Source: Diplonema papillatum | Taxonomy: Eukaryota > Euglenozoa > Diplonemea > Diplonemida > Diplonemidae | Assembly (NCBI GenBank): GCA_030068145.1 | Contig: JAPJBO010000096.1 | Location: 62,001-126,000 of the forward strand | Direction: 5' to 3' | DNA: 64,000 nucleotides | Part shown: one piece after another, positions 33,149 to 44,189 of the stretch | How the letters are laid out: every line of letters begins with the position of its first letter | How positions within the stretch are numbered: the first letter of the stretch is position 1 | The notes under the pieces: model-generated | The model's input: only the letters and a program-made list of their open reading frames with translations | Told to the model about the DNA's origin: nothing | Databases searched by the model: none | Translations under genes and position numbers: made by a program

Positions 33149-33205
33149 GACACACCGGGTTTTCCCGGTGTCTGACACCGGGACACCGGGTTTTTAAAGT
33201 CCCCT
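33149..33205. repeat. 57-bp hairpin-rich direct repeat, copy 2
   Basis: Identical to 32671-32727 over about 57 bp, in the same orientation, 478 bp away. The sequence between the two copies has no gene-like frame. Confidence 0.9.
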
Positions 33206-33405
33206 GGAGTTGCCTCACCCAACCACTGCAGTGCATAACCCCCTGACATGAGGGAAAAGGTTTTTTTCCCCTGGAACCTTAAGCGCCCACATGTGGACCA
33301 CGCGTATTTTCTCTGAGACCGAAAACGGAGCGTAAGCCCTGTTCTAGCCCCCGAAAGACCATTCTTTCCAGAAGAATGAAGCAACAAAGACGGAGAAACG
33401 CACAC

Positions 33406-33595
33406 CTGGCAAATACGAGGTCATCCAGCAGCTACGAAAGTTGGTGACCCAAAGAGCGAGGGGTTGGTTCACATTAGTGTCGCTGGCGCCGTACGAGTCG
33501 CGCACGCTGTAATCGGGCGTCACGTCCGCCTTGCCGAACTGCACGCAGAGGAAGACATTGCCGGCATCTGTCGTTTTCGACGCCCAAACGACCAT
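33406..33595 (-). CDS. possible first coding exon of the polyglutamine protein
   Basis: This GC-rich frame reads from an ATG at 33595 (MVVWASKTTDAGN) through CVQFGKADVTPDYSV and ends at CCAG|GTGTGC, phase 1. The exon that starts at 30417 needs exactly one base from its predecessor, so the two join in frame as ...YLP-D-SLVEP. The implied intron is about 3 kb, far larger than the 230-700 nt introns of the other genes, but is filled by repeats. No homology is recognised. A separate small gene or a chance frame is also possible. Confidence 0.4.
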
Positions 33596-34489
33596 CGGCA
33601 GCAAGATATGCCAGCAACGCAAACAAGAAAAGGGGGGACGGCGGGGATCGACCCCAAATGGAAGCACTCACAAACCAAGAGAAATTCGCGGAAACGCAGG
33701 AGTGAAACCCTGCCCTAGGAGGAAAAAACCACCGCGAGGTGGCCTCGGTCTGACAGGACAGGAGGGGGGAAGAAAACAAGAAGAAATGCACAAGGCTGTG
33801 TCAAGGCCCTGGTCACCAGGCTGGCGGTCTCACGACCGACCACGGGATGCACAAAAGCCAGCAGTGATGCCTGCTGGCTAGGATTGTTCCTAGTCTTTTT
33901 TTCCCGCCCGCTTCCAAAAGTCTGTACGCAGGCAGGAGAACAAACGAGAGTTTCACTTGCCTTGCTGAGAACGCCAAAAAAGCACGCCGCCGGGAGGCCC
34001 GCCAGCAGTCCCGCCCTCAATCCCTGGCGGGGAGACGAGACGGCCGCTTTTCGGGAGCCTTTCCGGATCTTACGTTTTCTGGGGCCGTAGTGCACCCTTT
34101 GTTTTTTGGTTTTTTCCCGGTGCGGTCCTTTTTCTCTTTCCCTTGCCGTTGTTGTTTTTCGGGGAAAGCAACCGTTTCTTTATACCCCTTCTTTTTTTTC
34201 CCCCCCCCTGCGTGTGTGTGTTCAAGTTCGGGGCGTGGGTAACGGCTGAATCAAAGTATAGCCCGCTTGTCACTTTTAGTCGGCTTTGAGTCCGAAACGC
34301 TGCTTTTGGGTTCTGTAACTCTTCTCCGAATGTCTGGACCACGACATGCCTGCACGTAAGGAGGGTTAGCGGACTTGCGCAACCAACAGCCTGACCAGTG
34401 CTGCAAACACGGACGCACCACCACCAGCGCGAGGATTCGGCAGCACCTGTCACACCCGGAGATAAATCGAAGGATCACGGGGGGAGGGC

Positions 34490-34867
34490 ATGCGCCGCCA
34501 GGACGCCGCAGCAAAGTGGGCCGGCAGCGACCACAGCGCAGAGAGGCCAACCACGCCTCGAGCAGGACTCCCGAAGATGCAGAACGCGCCACTCCGCAAC
34601 GCGGACGGGCGAGTGCCGGCCCCGCCACCAGTGATTCTGTCACACAGCGAGGAAGAGATCGGCGCCAGCAACACGAAGACGAGGGACGACGACCCCCCAA
34701 CGGAAGACAAAATGTTCAGCGGTCCAGCGCCGCGCGTGGAATCGAAGGCAGGGATCGCAAAATCATGCACACCGGCGAAGAAGAATACGGACGCAAAGCG
34801 AACGCGCGAAGACGATGATTCGAGTGAGCGCAAGCGCCTGAAGCACGGCACAGTAGTCAGCTGGTGA
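34490..34867 (+). CDS. possible small basic protein, 125 aa
   Basis: The ATG at 34490 follows an in-frame stop and reads to a stop at 34867. Codon composition is gene-like. The product is hydrophilic, with an acidic stretch (SHSEEEIGASNTKTRDDD) and a C-terminal basic patch (SSERKRLKHG) that resembles a nuclear localisation signal. No domain is recognised. It would be the only plus-strand gene in the window. It may be a real short gene, an exon of a larger one, or chance. Confidence 0.35.
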   Translation: MRRQDAAAKWAGSDHSAERPTTPRAGLPKMQNAPLRNADGRVPAPPPVILSHSEEEIGASNTKTRDDDPPTEDKMFSGPAPRVESKAGIAKSCTPAKKNTDAKRTREDDDSSERKRLKHGTVVSW

Positions 34868-36890
34868 CTACTGCAGACCGTCGCTATAGATATTCTGCAT
34901 TCTAATCTTAAACTACTAGAGATTGCTGGATGGATGCGGGCAACTCCACCTTTGTACCACAGACACTCTCTGGGTGCTCCAGATTACGGGCAATCGGGTG
35001 TTTGAAACATGATGATTAATATCAAAAGCCCGCACCCACGCGGCGTTGACTGTGGCTGGTCTTTGCAAGGGCTGCCTTGATGTTACTTTGATCAAACTCA
35101 CACTAAGCTGAAACTACCACTGAGCCGGTCCGTCCCTATCTCTTGAAACTGCATCGAAGTGCCTGCCGCTCGGTCCACCACGGTCTATCAGGTCCATCCC
35201 TAGCCCCTAGAGCTGCATCGAATTCCCCGGTGCTGTATTCTTCGGTTTATCACGGTCTATCAAGAGGGGATGGACCGGCTCGACCACGGTAGACCACGGT
35301 CTATACAGGAGGATGGACCGGCTTGCTACTTGCTTTGCACAACTAGGACCTAGTAGGTATGAGACAGAAGATCCTGCCTCAGATTCCTAGCCTTCGCCTA
35401 AAGAAGCTACTGACGTTGGCAGCTCGATGTCTCTCGCCGTTTGCAGGACACGCTTTGGGTAGGGCCAGCGGAAAACATTCACGTTTACGATCGTATCTTA
35501 AGCTTTGTTCTTTGTGTTTCTTTTCTTTTCCACTTCGCCCTCAATTGTTCGTGGCTTGACAAAATGCTTGTGTGAAAAAGGGGCGAAATGGGGATCCTTG
35601 TCCAGTGTCGCAGCCTCTCCAGCGAGTCCTGGCACCCCTGTTTTTCTGAGCCTAGTGGGCATCCCTTCAATCGCGAATTGCAATATTTTTACTCTGTGCC
35701 AGACAGGTCGGCCGGGAGACGGCCCGGACAGCCGTGGGGAACTCGTCGGAATCTGCGCGAGCGCTAGGAGTCGGGGTTGTTGTGTGTTCCCCCTCGCTTC
35801 TCTCCATTGGCTTTGCATCCTTACTTGATTGTGCGCAGGGAACTCCGCCAACCATGAATTCCTAGTACCAACAATCAACAAGCACCGCTAAAGGGGCGCC
35901 GGCTGCCAAAATGCTATTTGAACCCGCTACCTTTCGACACAGCATGCCTTAACACACACAAACCGGTAAGTTCACTAAGGAAGGATTCTTCAAACGTAGC
36001 AATTGAACAGGAAGCAAACTCACTTAACCCCTTACGGACGGAGGGGAGGGAGGTTGCCCCGCGCGCAGAAAGCTTTCTGGAGAATCTGTGGGTCAAACTC
36101 GAGAGAAATGGGAAACCTGGTGCTCATTGGAAAGGTTCCGTAACACATCTCTTCACATCAGCAAACGTGGATCCTTTTTGACGTGTCTTTGATCTGGAGG
36201 CCCAGTGTCCTAACTCCAGCTCGGGTTGTATATGTCGAGCACCCGCCGGTTCCTTACTTAGACGTCTCTCGTCCGGTCCGTGTAAGGCGTAGTGTCGGAC
36301 TAGGCTTTTCAGTTGTCTTCTTTCACCAACTTGAGCGGCTCTTCAGCCTACTCCACACACGATCTGCAAGGATATCGCGTTCGGACGGACGGTGAGCAAA
36401 AAGAGGGAGGGGGCCGGTGGGAGCGAAGAAGCGAGTTTAACACTCCAAATGCAGCTTGTAAACATGTAGTGGCACGCCTTCCGCGGCACCGCAGGGATAC
36501 GGGATATTCGGGTTTCTCACCCGCAATTTTCTCTTCTCTCATCTGGGGTACTACTCAATGAGCTGAAGAGCCAGATTTTCAGTCTTCAGGCCCACTGGTC
36601 CGTGGGTCTCTGTTGAGGCGGACACGCAGGATGAGATCGCCTGCGTTTGGATATGGCAAGCACTGGGGAGCCTTGTTCGGGCTTAAAGGTACGCCAGCTT
36701 GTAGCACAACGTCATGTTTCTTGTCCGCTGCGTCGCTCCCGCGGCGGTGGTCATGTGAATCGGGTTCACACAGCAATCTTCGCAAAAAAGCGCTTGGAGG
36801 GGCCGAAGACGGCGCCTGTGCTCCGTGGTATCCGAACCGGTTTCGATACCACGGAATCATCAGGGTCCGCATCCAGTGTATCGGAGGATA
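34868..36890. other. spacer
   Basis: No supported gene. It holds the composite MITE-like copy at 35122-35281 with a further partial copy to about 35325, and a nearly perfect 34-bp palindrome at 36822-36855 with 11-bp arms (TCCGTGGTATC and its complement). Confidence 0.5.
35122..35281 (+). mobile_element. MITE-like element, GAGCCGGTCC family, composite
   Basis: It starts GAGCCGGTCCGTCCC and ends GGGATGGACCGGCTC, inverted ends of 10 bp or more. Two successive CTGCATCGA...CACGGTCTATCA modules make it longer than the 95-bp copy at 5850-5944. A third partial module ending GGATGGACCGGCTTG follows at once, to about 35325, which suggests nested or repeated insertion. Confidence 0.65.
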
Positions 36891-37070
36891 TAGAAATTGA
36901 ACGGATGACGTCGCAATCCAGGTCACGAACGGACTGTGATTTCTCGACAAGTATAGAAATTGAACGGATGCCGTCGCAATTCAGGCCACGATCTGACTGT
37001 GATTTGCGACGGGTACGGATATTACGGAAATTGAACGGATGGCGTCGCTTCTCGGGACGCTATCTGATGC
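36890..37070. repeat. roughly 65-bp tandem repeat in the 3' flank of pyruvate kinase gene 1
   Basis: Three units start with GAAATTGAACGGATG(A/C/G)CG at about 36894, 36957 and 37027. The third unit and the sequence up to 37180 align with 41264-41440, the 3' flank of the second pyruvate kinase gene, so the duplication that made the two genes included at least 170 bp of downstream sequence. Confidence 0.8.
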
Positions 37071-37172
37071 CCGACAAGTAAAGAAACTGAGCGGGCATCC
37101 CCCGGCTGCGGCGCCTTCGCGGTTGTACGGAAAACTGAGCCCGGAGGTGTCTTGAGCGCTGCTCTGCCTTGT

Positions 37173-39348
37173 TCAAGGGACGACGATGATGCGGGTGAGG
37201 GTGGCGTTATTCTCGAAGGGCCCCGTCGTCGGTGTGCCGCCGTGGATGAGGACCACGCGGTCGCCTTTGCGGCAGATGTTCTCGGCTTTGCAGTAGTCGA
37301 TCCCTGCCTGGACGCGTGCTTCACGCGCGTCGCGCTGGAGTGATGTAAGGACGGGCTTCACAAACCGATGGATGATGAGCCGGCGCGCCACGGCAGCGTC
37401 GCTGGTGACGGCGATGATTGGGCACATGGGCCGGTACTTGGCGACCGAGCTCGCAGTCACTCCGATTTCTGTCAGAGCGATGATCGCTTTAGCTTGCAGT
37501 TCGTACGCGCTGTTGACGGCCGCGCAAGCAATCGACTCCTCCGGCTGGATCGGCAGCGAGCGCACCGCCTTGATCGACTCGAACAAGTTCTCTTCCCTGC
37601 TGGCGAGCTGCGCCTCGACGGTGATCTTCCGCATGATCTCGACGCACTCCTTCCTGTAGTCACCCTTCGCGGTCTCCCCGCTGAGCATGACAGCGTCGGC
37701 GCCGTCGAGCACCGCGTTCGCCACATCGCTTACCTCTGCTCTCGTAGGCCGCGGGTTTGTAATCATAGACTCGAGCATCTAGCGAAGGTGTGTTGTGTTT
37801 GCGTTGCGTGAGAAGAGTTGCACAGCGGAGGGCAGCAGCCAGCACGCAGAACGTGTGGAATTCCGCACGCGATTGAATCGGAGGATTTTCCACACGTGCG
37901 GAAATCCGTATGTGTTCTTCAGCATTTTGCGTGCGCGTGTCTCTTGATCTTTTGTGAAGTGGACAGGCGAACGAGAACTCTCAGCATTGAACGAAGGGGC
38001 CGTTGCATACCTGCGTAGCGACGATGATAGGCTTGCCGGCGGCGTTGCACTTGCTGACCATTATCTTCTGCGCTACGAAAACCTTTTCCAACGGGATCTC
38101 ACATCCCAGGTCACCACGGGCGACCATGACACCGTCCGTTTCCGCCAGAATCTGCGGGACGGTGTTAAATGCGCGTCCTTAGATAGAAAACACACGTTCT
38201 ACAAAAGGGGGATAAAACTCAGGCAGTTGTACCGCAAATTCTCCGAAACTTTCGAGGGGTGATGCGGATGGCACCAGGTCTGCCAAAGCGGGGTATTCTT
38301 ACACGTTGATCAATTCTCATGGTGATCTCTCCACCCCGAGATACTTCAGCCAGGGAATTCACACACACAAAAAGAAAACAGTCAATCGACTGCCAGGCTG
38401 CGTCATTTTGCATACCTTGTCAAACTTCTCGACGCCTTCCGCATTCTCGATCTTGCTGAAGATCCTGATATCGCTGTCCCCGAGGCACTTTCGCACGGAT
38501 CGCACCTGCTCAGGCGTTCGGATGAACGAAGCGAAGACGAGGTCAACTTTGTTGTCGACAGCAAACTGCAAGTCAGCGACGTCCTGCTTGCTGACTGCTG
38601 GCAAGTCGACTTCGACGTTCGGCAAATTGACCCCTCGCCGGGAAGAAATTTTGTGCGGGTTCGTCACGACTGTCTTCAACTGGTTCCCGTCGATTGCGGT
38701 GACCTTCAACGCGAGCAAGCCGTCGTCGATGTACACGTTCTGTCCCACCTTCATCACCTTGACGATGTTCGGGTAGTCGACGTATATGATGTCTTTCGTA
38801 CACGCGTTTTCGAAAGCCGGGTCGACCGTCAAGACGATTTCGTGTCCAATCGGCATCAGAACGTCTCCCTCGACAGCGAATTTGCCGGTTCGAATCTCGG
38901 GACCCTTCGTGTCGACGGCGATCGCGATGATGACGTTCATCTCGGCCGCGGCCTTGCGGACGTTGTCCACCGTCTTCTTGTGGAACTCGTGGTTCCCGTG
39001 ACTGAAGTTCATCCGAGCCACAGTCATGCCGGCCTCGATCAATCCTTTGATCTCTTCGACGCTCTGCGACGGGGGGCCGATCGTGCACACGATGTTCACG
39101 GCGCGTTTTTGCACCGACGCTTCTTTGTGCACTTTCAAGTGTTGGATGTTGTGGTCAAGCTGTGTGCCCCGTCGCTGGACCAAGTCCATCCGGTGCGAAG
39201 CCAGCTCCCGTGCTGCCCATGTGCTTATCGCCGTCAGCGGGTCCTCCGGCTGCTGCGCCGCGAGGAACTTCACCAGGCTGTCGACTGTCTCCGCGATCTT
39301 ATGCTTCGACAGGTAGGACTTGATTTCTTCTTCGCTCATCGGCGGCAT
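37173..39348 (-). CDS. pyruvate kinase with N-terminal docking domain, gene 1, three exons
   Basis: It converts phosphoenolpyruvate and ADP to pyruvate and ATP, the last step of glycolysis. Exons are 38416-39348, 38011-38151 and 37173-37778 (311 + 47 + 201 = 559 aa); introns 38152-38415 and 37779-38010 are GT-AG, phase 0. Residues about 5-45 ([18 protein letters not shown], then [10 protein letters not shown]) match the RIIa/DPY-30-type dimerisation-docking fold found on scaffolded ciliary enzymes. The kinase body follows: [36 protein letters not shown] (K299, E301), VARGDLG (D325), ATQMLESM and [10 protein letters not shown]. All Mg2+ and K+ ligands are present, so it should be active. ATGs at 39348 and 39339 are both possible starts. 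There is no C-terminal peroxisomal signal (ends IIVVP). A diverged tandem paralogue lies upstream. Confidence 0.93.
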
Positions 39349-41435
39349 TGTATCCACGAGTCCCCCTTTTTTCAAAGTATGCAAATACTGCAGGGTGCGT
39401 TTGTGCTGAAAACGATGGCGGGAAGATGAGGTTAGAATGCAGAATATCTGTAGCGATGGTAACCTCTTCAAACGATGGCGGGAACCAGCCTAGCCCAGGG
39501 GTGCCTACGAGGTCGGCGTACCGGTTGTGAAGCAGGAAAGAATTCTTTCGGACAACACTATCGAGTACTCTGCCGGTCCCGCAACTGAACGCAGGGGGGA
39601 CAAAGCAAACAAGACTTGGAGAGAAAGGGGGTGCGGCGTTTTGTTCTGTTCTGGCCGACACCCATCGTCTGAGACGCAGGCCCTAGATCCGTTCAATAAC
39701 CTCACGAACCCGGAAGCCACACCATCACTGCTGAGAACTCAATGCTGAGACACACTGCCGTGCGCATTGCAGGCCACCGTCGACAACCCCGTGGCTGTGG
39801 TTGGAATACCTCCACTCGTTGCTAGTTTCGGACTGTGTGCTCGCCTCGCTACCAGGACCCGGGCTGCTATCTCAATGCTTCTGTTGGGCATCTCTCGCCG
39901 TCAACGGGTCTCGGAGAAAAGGAGTCGGAACAAGATTTGAAGGTTCACACCACGTTTGCATTCGGTTCTGTTTCGCCTTCTTCCGTGTTGGAAGGCCGTT
40001 TAATCAGCCTAATCCCACGCACCTTCTGCAACGAAGTGCGGAGCGAGCGACGGTGGGCAGGGCAGGGAGGGAGGTCGGGGGAAGGAGGCAGAGGCTAGTC
40101 TTCGGGGCTAAGCGACGGGGAGAGCGTCAGGTGCAAAACCTAGAGAGTACCCCCGGGAAACGGAATACGGAGACGGGAAACGTTCACTTACCACCTTAGC
40201 CGCCGTTTCCTTGGCAAGAAAACGGCTGCGGCGCACCTGGAAGTGAGGAACGAAGGTGACGTTTCCGTTTCCGTGTTTTGGAAATAACGGATGGCGAACT
40301 TCGATTTCTCCCACCTCCGCATTTTGGCTGGCTTCTTGGGGTACACGGTGGGGTCCGGCTTCAGAAGCTGGAGTTAAAGAAGCGGGTGTCACACCCGCTT
40401 GTTGGGTGTGGTTTACGCGCGGTTTGGCTGTAGCACACGTGCTCTTCGGCTGTGACTCGGGCACACCCTCTTTAACTGAGGCTGGACCTCACCGTGTGTA
40501 GGGTTTGGAGCACCAGGTAAAACGGTAAGAGGTCCCTTGCAGCACCTCTCACCAGGTCCATTCACGTGTGCAGGAGCTGGGCGGGATCGTACTTTTCAGA
40601 ATGTGGCAGCGAGCGTCAACAGGGGAGGGGGGAAATCTTGGTTTGGTGTTTGGGCAGATTCCTGCCACTCATGTATGTTTGATGCCAGCATGAAGGGGGG
40701 GAGCGACGCACAAATGTGCTGCTTGGAATAGTTGTGTGCTGCCAACACCGCACTCGTATGTGCACTGTGTTTTGGTCATTTCAACTGCGAAGGGAGATCA
40801 CTATCCAAGTTCTTTTCAGAAGCGGTTGCTCCGGCAGTCCCAGCTTTTTTGCACCAGTGACGCAAGCAAGAAGCGCCGTCCCCCCATCTACTGCGTATAT
40901 CGTTACTGACGCTGAGAGTCGCAGCGGATGGACGAGCGACGTTGGCGGCCGGCCCGAACACCCGATTCGACACAGCGACAACGTGCGGCGCAACGTTTGA
41001 GCAACGGGATGACAGAGTCTCTCCCGGAAACGGAAAGCACGTGTACGGTACAAACTGCGAAACGAAAGTAGGTATCGCCGATCGTGTCCCCAGCACCCGA
41101 TGCACAATGCAGGATGGTGTCGCTTCTCAGCTCATGACTCTGAATATCGACAACAAATTTCAATCAATGCATATGAGCGCGGCTGCGGCCTTCGCGTTTG
41201 TGCGGAAGGCGAGTCCTCCTCTGAGTTCGGAGGTTTCTCGAGCGCTGCTCTTCCACTGTGTCACGATCTGACTGTCATTTGCGACATGTGCGGAGATTGA
41301 ACGGATGGCGTCGCTTCTCAGGTCGCAAACTGATGCTCGACAAGTAAAGAAACTGAGCGGGCTCCCCCCGGCGGCCTTCGCGCTTGTTCGGAAGCTTGAG
41401 CCCGGAGATGTCACAAGCGCTGCGCTTCCCCGGGT
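39349..41435. other. spacer between the two pyruvate kinase genes
   Basis: No supported gene. The last 170 bp or so (41264-41435) is homologous to the 3' flank of the other pyruvate kinase gene. Upstream of gene 1's start, two AG acceptors (GTTTTCAG and CCCTGCAG) lie 50-75 nt before the ATG, candidates for cis or trans splicing. Confidence 0.5.
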
Positions 41436-44073
41436 TCAAGGGACGACAATGATGCGGGTGAGGGTTGCGTGGTTCTCGAAGGGCCCCGTCGTCGGCGCGC
41501 CGCCGTGGATGAGGACCACGCGGTCGCCTTTGCGGCAGATGTTCTCGGCTTTGCAGTAGTCGATCCCGAACTGGATCCGCGCCTCGCGCTCGTTGCGCTG
41601 GATGTCGGTGATGACCGGCCGCACGAACCGATGAACCACGAGCCGCCGCGCAATTGCGGAATTGCTGGTCACCGCGACAATGGGGCACATGGGCCGGTAC
41701 TTGGCCACAATGCTCGCGGTCAGGCCCAGCTCGGTCAGGGCGATGATCGCTTTCGCTTGCAATTCGTACGCGCTGTTGACGGCCGCGCAAGCAATCGACT
41801 CATCGGGCTGGATCGGCAGCGAGCGCACCGCCTTGATCGACTCGAACAGGCACTCTTCCCTGCTGGCGAGCTGCCCCTCGACGGTGATCTTCCGCATGAT
41901 CTCGACGGACTCCTTCCTGTAGTCCCCAGCGGCGGTCTCCCCGCTGAGCATGACAGCGTCGGCGCCGTCGAGCACCGCGTTCGCCACGTCGCTGACCTCT
42001 GCTCTCGTCGGCCGCGGATTCGCCATCATCGACTCGAGCATCTGCCGGGGAGGGGGTAAGTCATAGCGTGGGCGAGAGAAAGAGAGAGGACCCATAAAGC
42101 AGGTCAAAAGGTGTGGTTGTCACGCCTTAGCAGTCGCAGGGCCTCTCCCCACCCACCTGCATGTGTTCTCGTCGCGGAGAACACATCAAAAGAGGGTGTG
42201 GGCCTCCGCCGCCAGGTGGGCCAGGCTAGATTCGGGGCGGTTCCCTGAGAGGGACATGGACGGGGGTAGACACGCCGTAAGAAGTCCTAGGGCCTCTCCC
42301 CACCCACCTGTATGTGCTCTCGTGGTCGCTACACGCTGAAGTTTTCTGAGACAGAGAGAGAGAGATACATGCAAGCAAGAGAGTTAAGTACGGTAGAAAA
42401 CGAAGTTGGATGGTGTCACATGAGGTGGGGTAATCTCAGGGCCGCCCACGTGATAAAGCCGTTAAGCACTGGGAACTTTTAAGTAGATGGACCACATGGA
42501 TCAGCACAGCCGTTGAGCGGCGGTTGCCGGCTTATTCAGTGACGCCTTCCTATGAGTAGTTGGACTTTGTGATTAACCCCAAATCTGTATGCTACCGATC
42601 CAGGTTTGGGTTAAGGGGAATTAGAGAATGAGGACTGAGCCTTCTGTTTCGTGTTGTCCCTCTTTCACTTGTCCAGCTGAGTAGCGTTTCAGGACAAATC
42701 CCTACTTTAATGTGGGAATGTAGGGTGCGGTCGGCAGCCTCATACCTGCGTAGCGACGATGACGGGCTTACCGACGGCGTTGCACTTGCTGACCATCATC
42801 TTTTGCGCCACGAACACTTTTTCCAACGGGATTTCGCATCCCAAGTGACCCCGTGCAACCATGACTCCGTCCGTTTCCGCCAGAATCTGTGATAATGCGT
42901 GGGTATTGCAGCAATGCTCGTTGGACTTGCAAGAATGAAAGAACGTGCTCGGAAGTGGTGAACGCTGTATCCGTCTGCTGCTTCTGAAAATGAATCCACG
43001 AACACATAAGGCGACGTCTTGAAACTTAAACATTTGCATCGCGATCTGCACGTTAGCGCTGGAGCCTTTGGTGATACGCCCCGTTGAAACTCGCTCCCGT
43101 CGCAACAGCTGAATCCCTATAGTGAGTGGCCTGCCCATACCTCGTCGAACTTCTCGACACCCTCCGCATTGCTGATCTTGCTGAATATCCTGATATCGCT
43201 GTCCCCGAGGCACTTTCGCACGGATCGCACCTGCTCAGGGGTAGTGACGAACGAAGCGAAGACGAGGTCAACTTTGTTGTCGACAGCAAACTGCAAGTCA
43301 GCGACATCCTGCTCGCTCACAGGCGGCAGGTCGACGACGACATTCGCCAAATTGACCCCTCGCCGGGAAGAAATTTTGTGCGGGTTCGTCACGACTGTCT
43401 TCAACTGGTTCCCGTCGATTGCGGTGACCTTCAACGCGAGCAAGCCGTCGTCGATGTACACGTTCTGTCCCACCTTTATCACATCGACGATGTTCGGGTA
43501 GTCGACGTATATGATGTCTTTCGTACACGCGTTTTCGAAAGCCGGGTCGACCGTCAAGACGATTTCGTGTCCAATCGGCATCAGAACGTCTCCCTCGACA
43601 GCGAATCTGCCGGTTCGGATCTCGGGTCCCTTCGTGTCGACGGCGATCGCGATGATGACGTTCATCTCGGCCGCGGCCTTGCGGACGTTTTGGATCGTTT
43701 TCCGATGAAACGCGTGGTTCCCGTGACTGCAGTTCAGGCGAGCCACAGTCATGCCGGCCTTGATCAATCCTTTGAGCTCTTCGACGCTCTGCGACGGGGG
43801 GCCGATCGTGCACACGATGTTCACAGCGTGTTTCTGTCTTGCGGTGTCTTTGTGCACACTGAGATGCAAGATGTTGTGGTCGAGCTGCGTGAACTGTCGC
43901 TGGACCAAGTCCATCCGGTGCGAAGCTTGATCCCGTGCTGCCCATGTGCTTATCGCCGCGAGTGGGTCCTCCGGCTGCTGCGCGCTGAGAAACTTCACGA
44001 TGTCGTCGACGGTGTCCTTGATCCTGTGCTTCGACATGTACGCCTTGACGGTTTCCTCGCTGGTGGGTCGCAT
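41436..44073 (-). CDS. pyruvate kinase paralogue lacking both Mg2+ ligands, gene 2, three exons
   Basis: Exons are 43141-44073, 42746-42886 and 41436-42041, giving 559 aa with the same lengths, phases and positions as gene 1; introns 42887-43140 and 42042-42745. The N-terminal docking segment is kept ([19 protein letters not shown], then [10 protein letters not shown]). The kinase body is highly similar to gene 1, but KIEN has become KISN (E301S) and ARGDLG has become ARGHLG (D325H). These two acids coordinate the catalytic Mg2+ in pyruvate kinases. K299, [10 protein letters not shown] and the ATQ threonine remain. I read it as a probable pseudoenzyme that could form mixed tetramers with gene 1 or act as a docking adaptor. 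The frame is intact, so it is not an ordinary pseudogene. Intron 2 contains short GA-linked elements. Confidence 0.9.
42088..42176 (+). mobile_element. internally deleted GA-linked element fragment
   Basis: It has the GGTCAAAAGGTGTGG left part joined directly to the TCACGCCTTAGCAG...ATGTGTTCTC right part of the short GA-linked family, so the centre is missing. It lies next to a (GA)n-rich stretch inside intron 2 of pyruvate kinase gene 2. Confidence 0.6.
42177..42347 (+). mobile_element. short GA-linked foldback element
   Basis: It starts GAGAACACATCAAAA and has the inverted end (ATGTGCTCTC) near 42312-42321, then a tail of about 26 bp before a short (GA)n run at 42351-42365. It aligns with 44208-44388 and 46103-46288. 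It sits in intron 2 of pyruvate kinase gene 2. Confidence 0.7.
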
Positions 44074-44129
44074 AGTAAAGGGCAGTATCACTTTTTCTTT
44101 GTGTGCGTGGACGTCTTCGTGTGTTGAAC

Positions 44130-44149
44130 CTGCTTGGGGCGGGTTGCAG

Positions 44150-44189
<40 letters not shown>

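Larger units (their letters stand above)
30791..33347. mobile_element. possible inverted-repeat-bounded element in a large intron
   Basis: The 21 bp at 30791-30811 (CTAGCCCAGGGCTTACGCTCC apart from the last base) match the reverse complement of 33327-33347 at 18 of 21 positions. Between them lie CACGTGTGGA palindromes, three CCTGCGCCGCAGG motifs (31667, 31774, 31951), a degenerate TTTCC-rich tandem repeat, and a 57-bp direct repeat pair. There is no transposase frame and no clear target duplication. It could be a non-autonomous DNA element, or two separate inverted repeats that happen to bracket an array. Confidence 0.4.

Noticed and set aside
41436..44073. Pyruvate kinase gene 2 as a plain pseudogene
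   Set aside because: All three exons are open, splice sites are intact and lengths equal gene 1; only specific catalytic residues differ.
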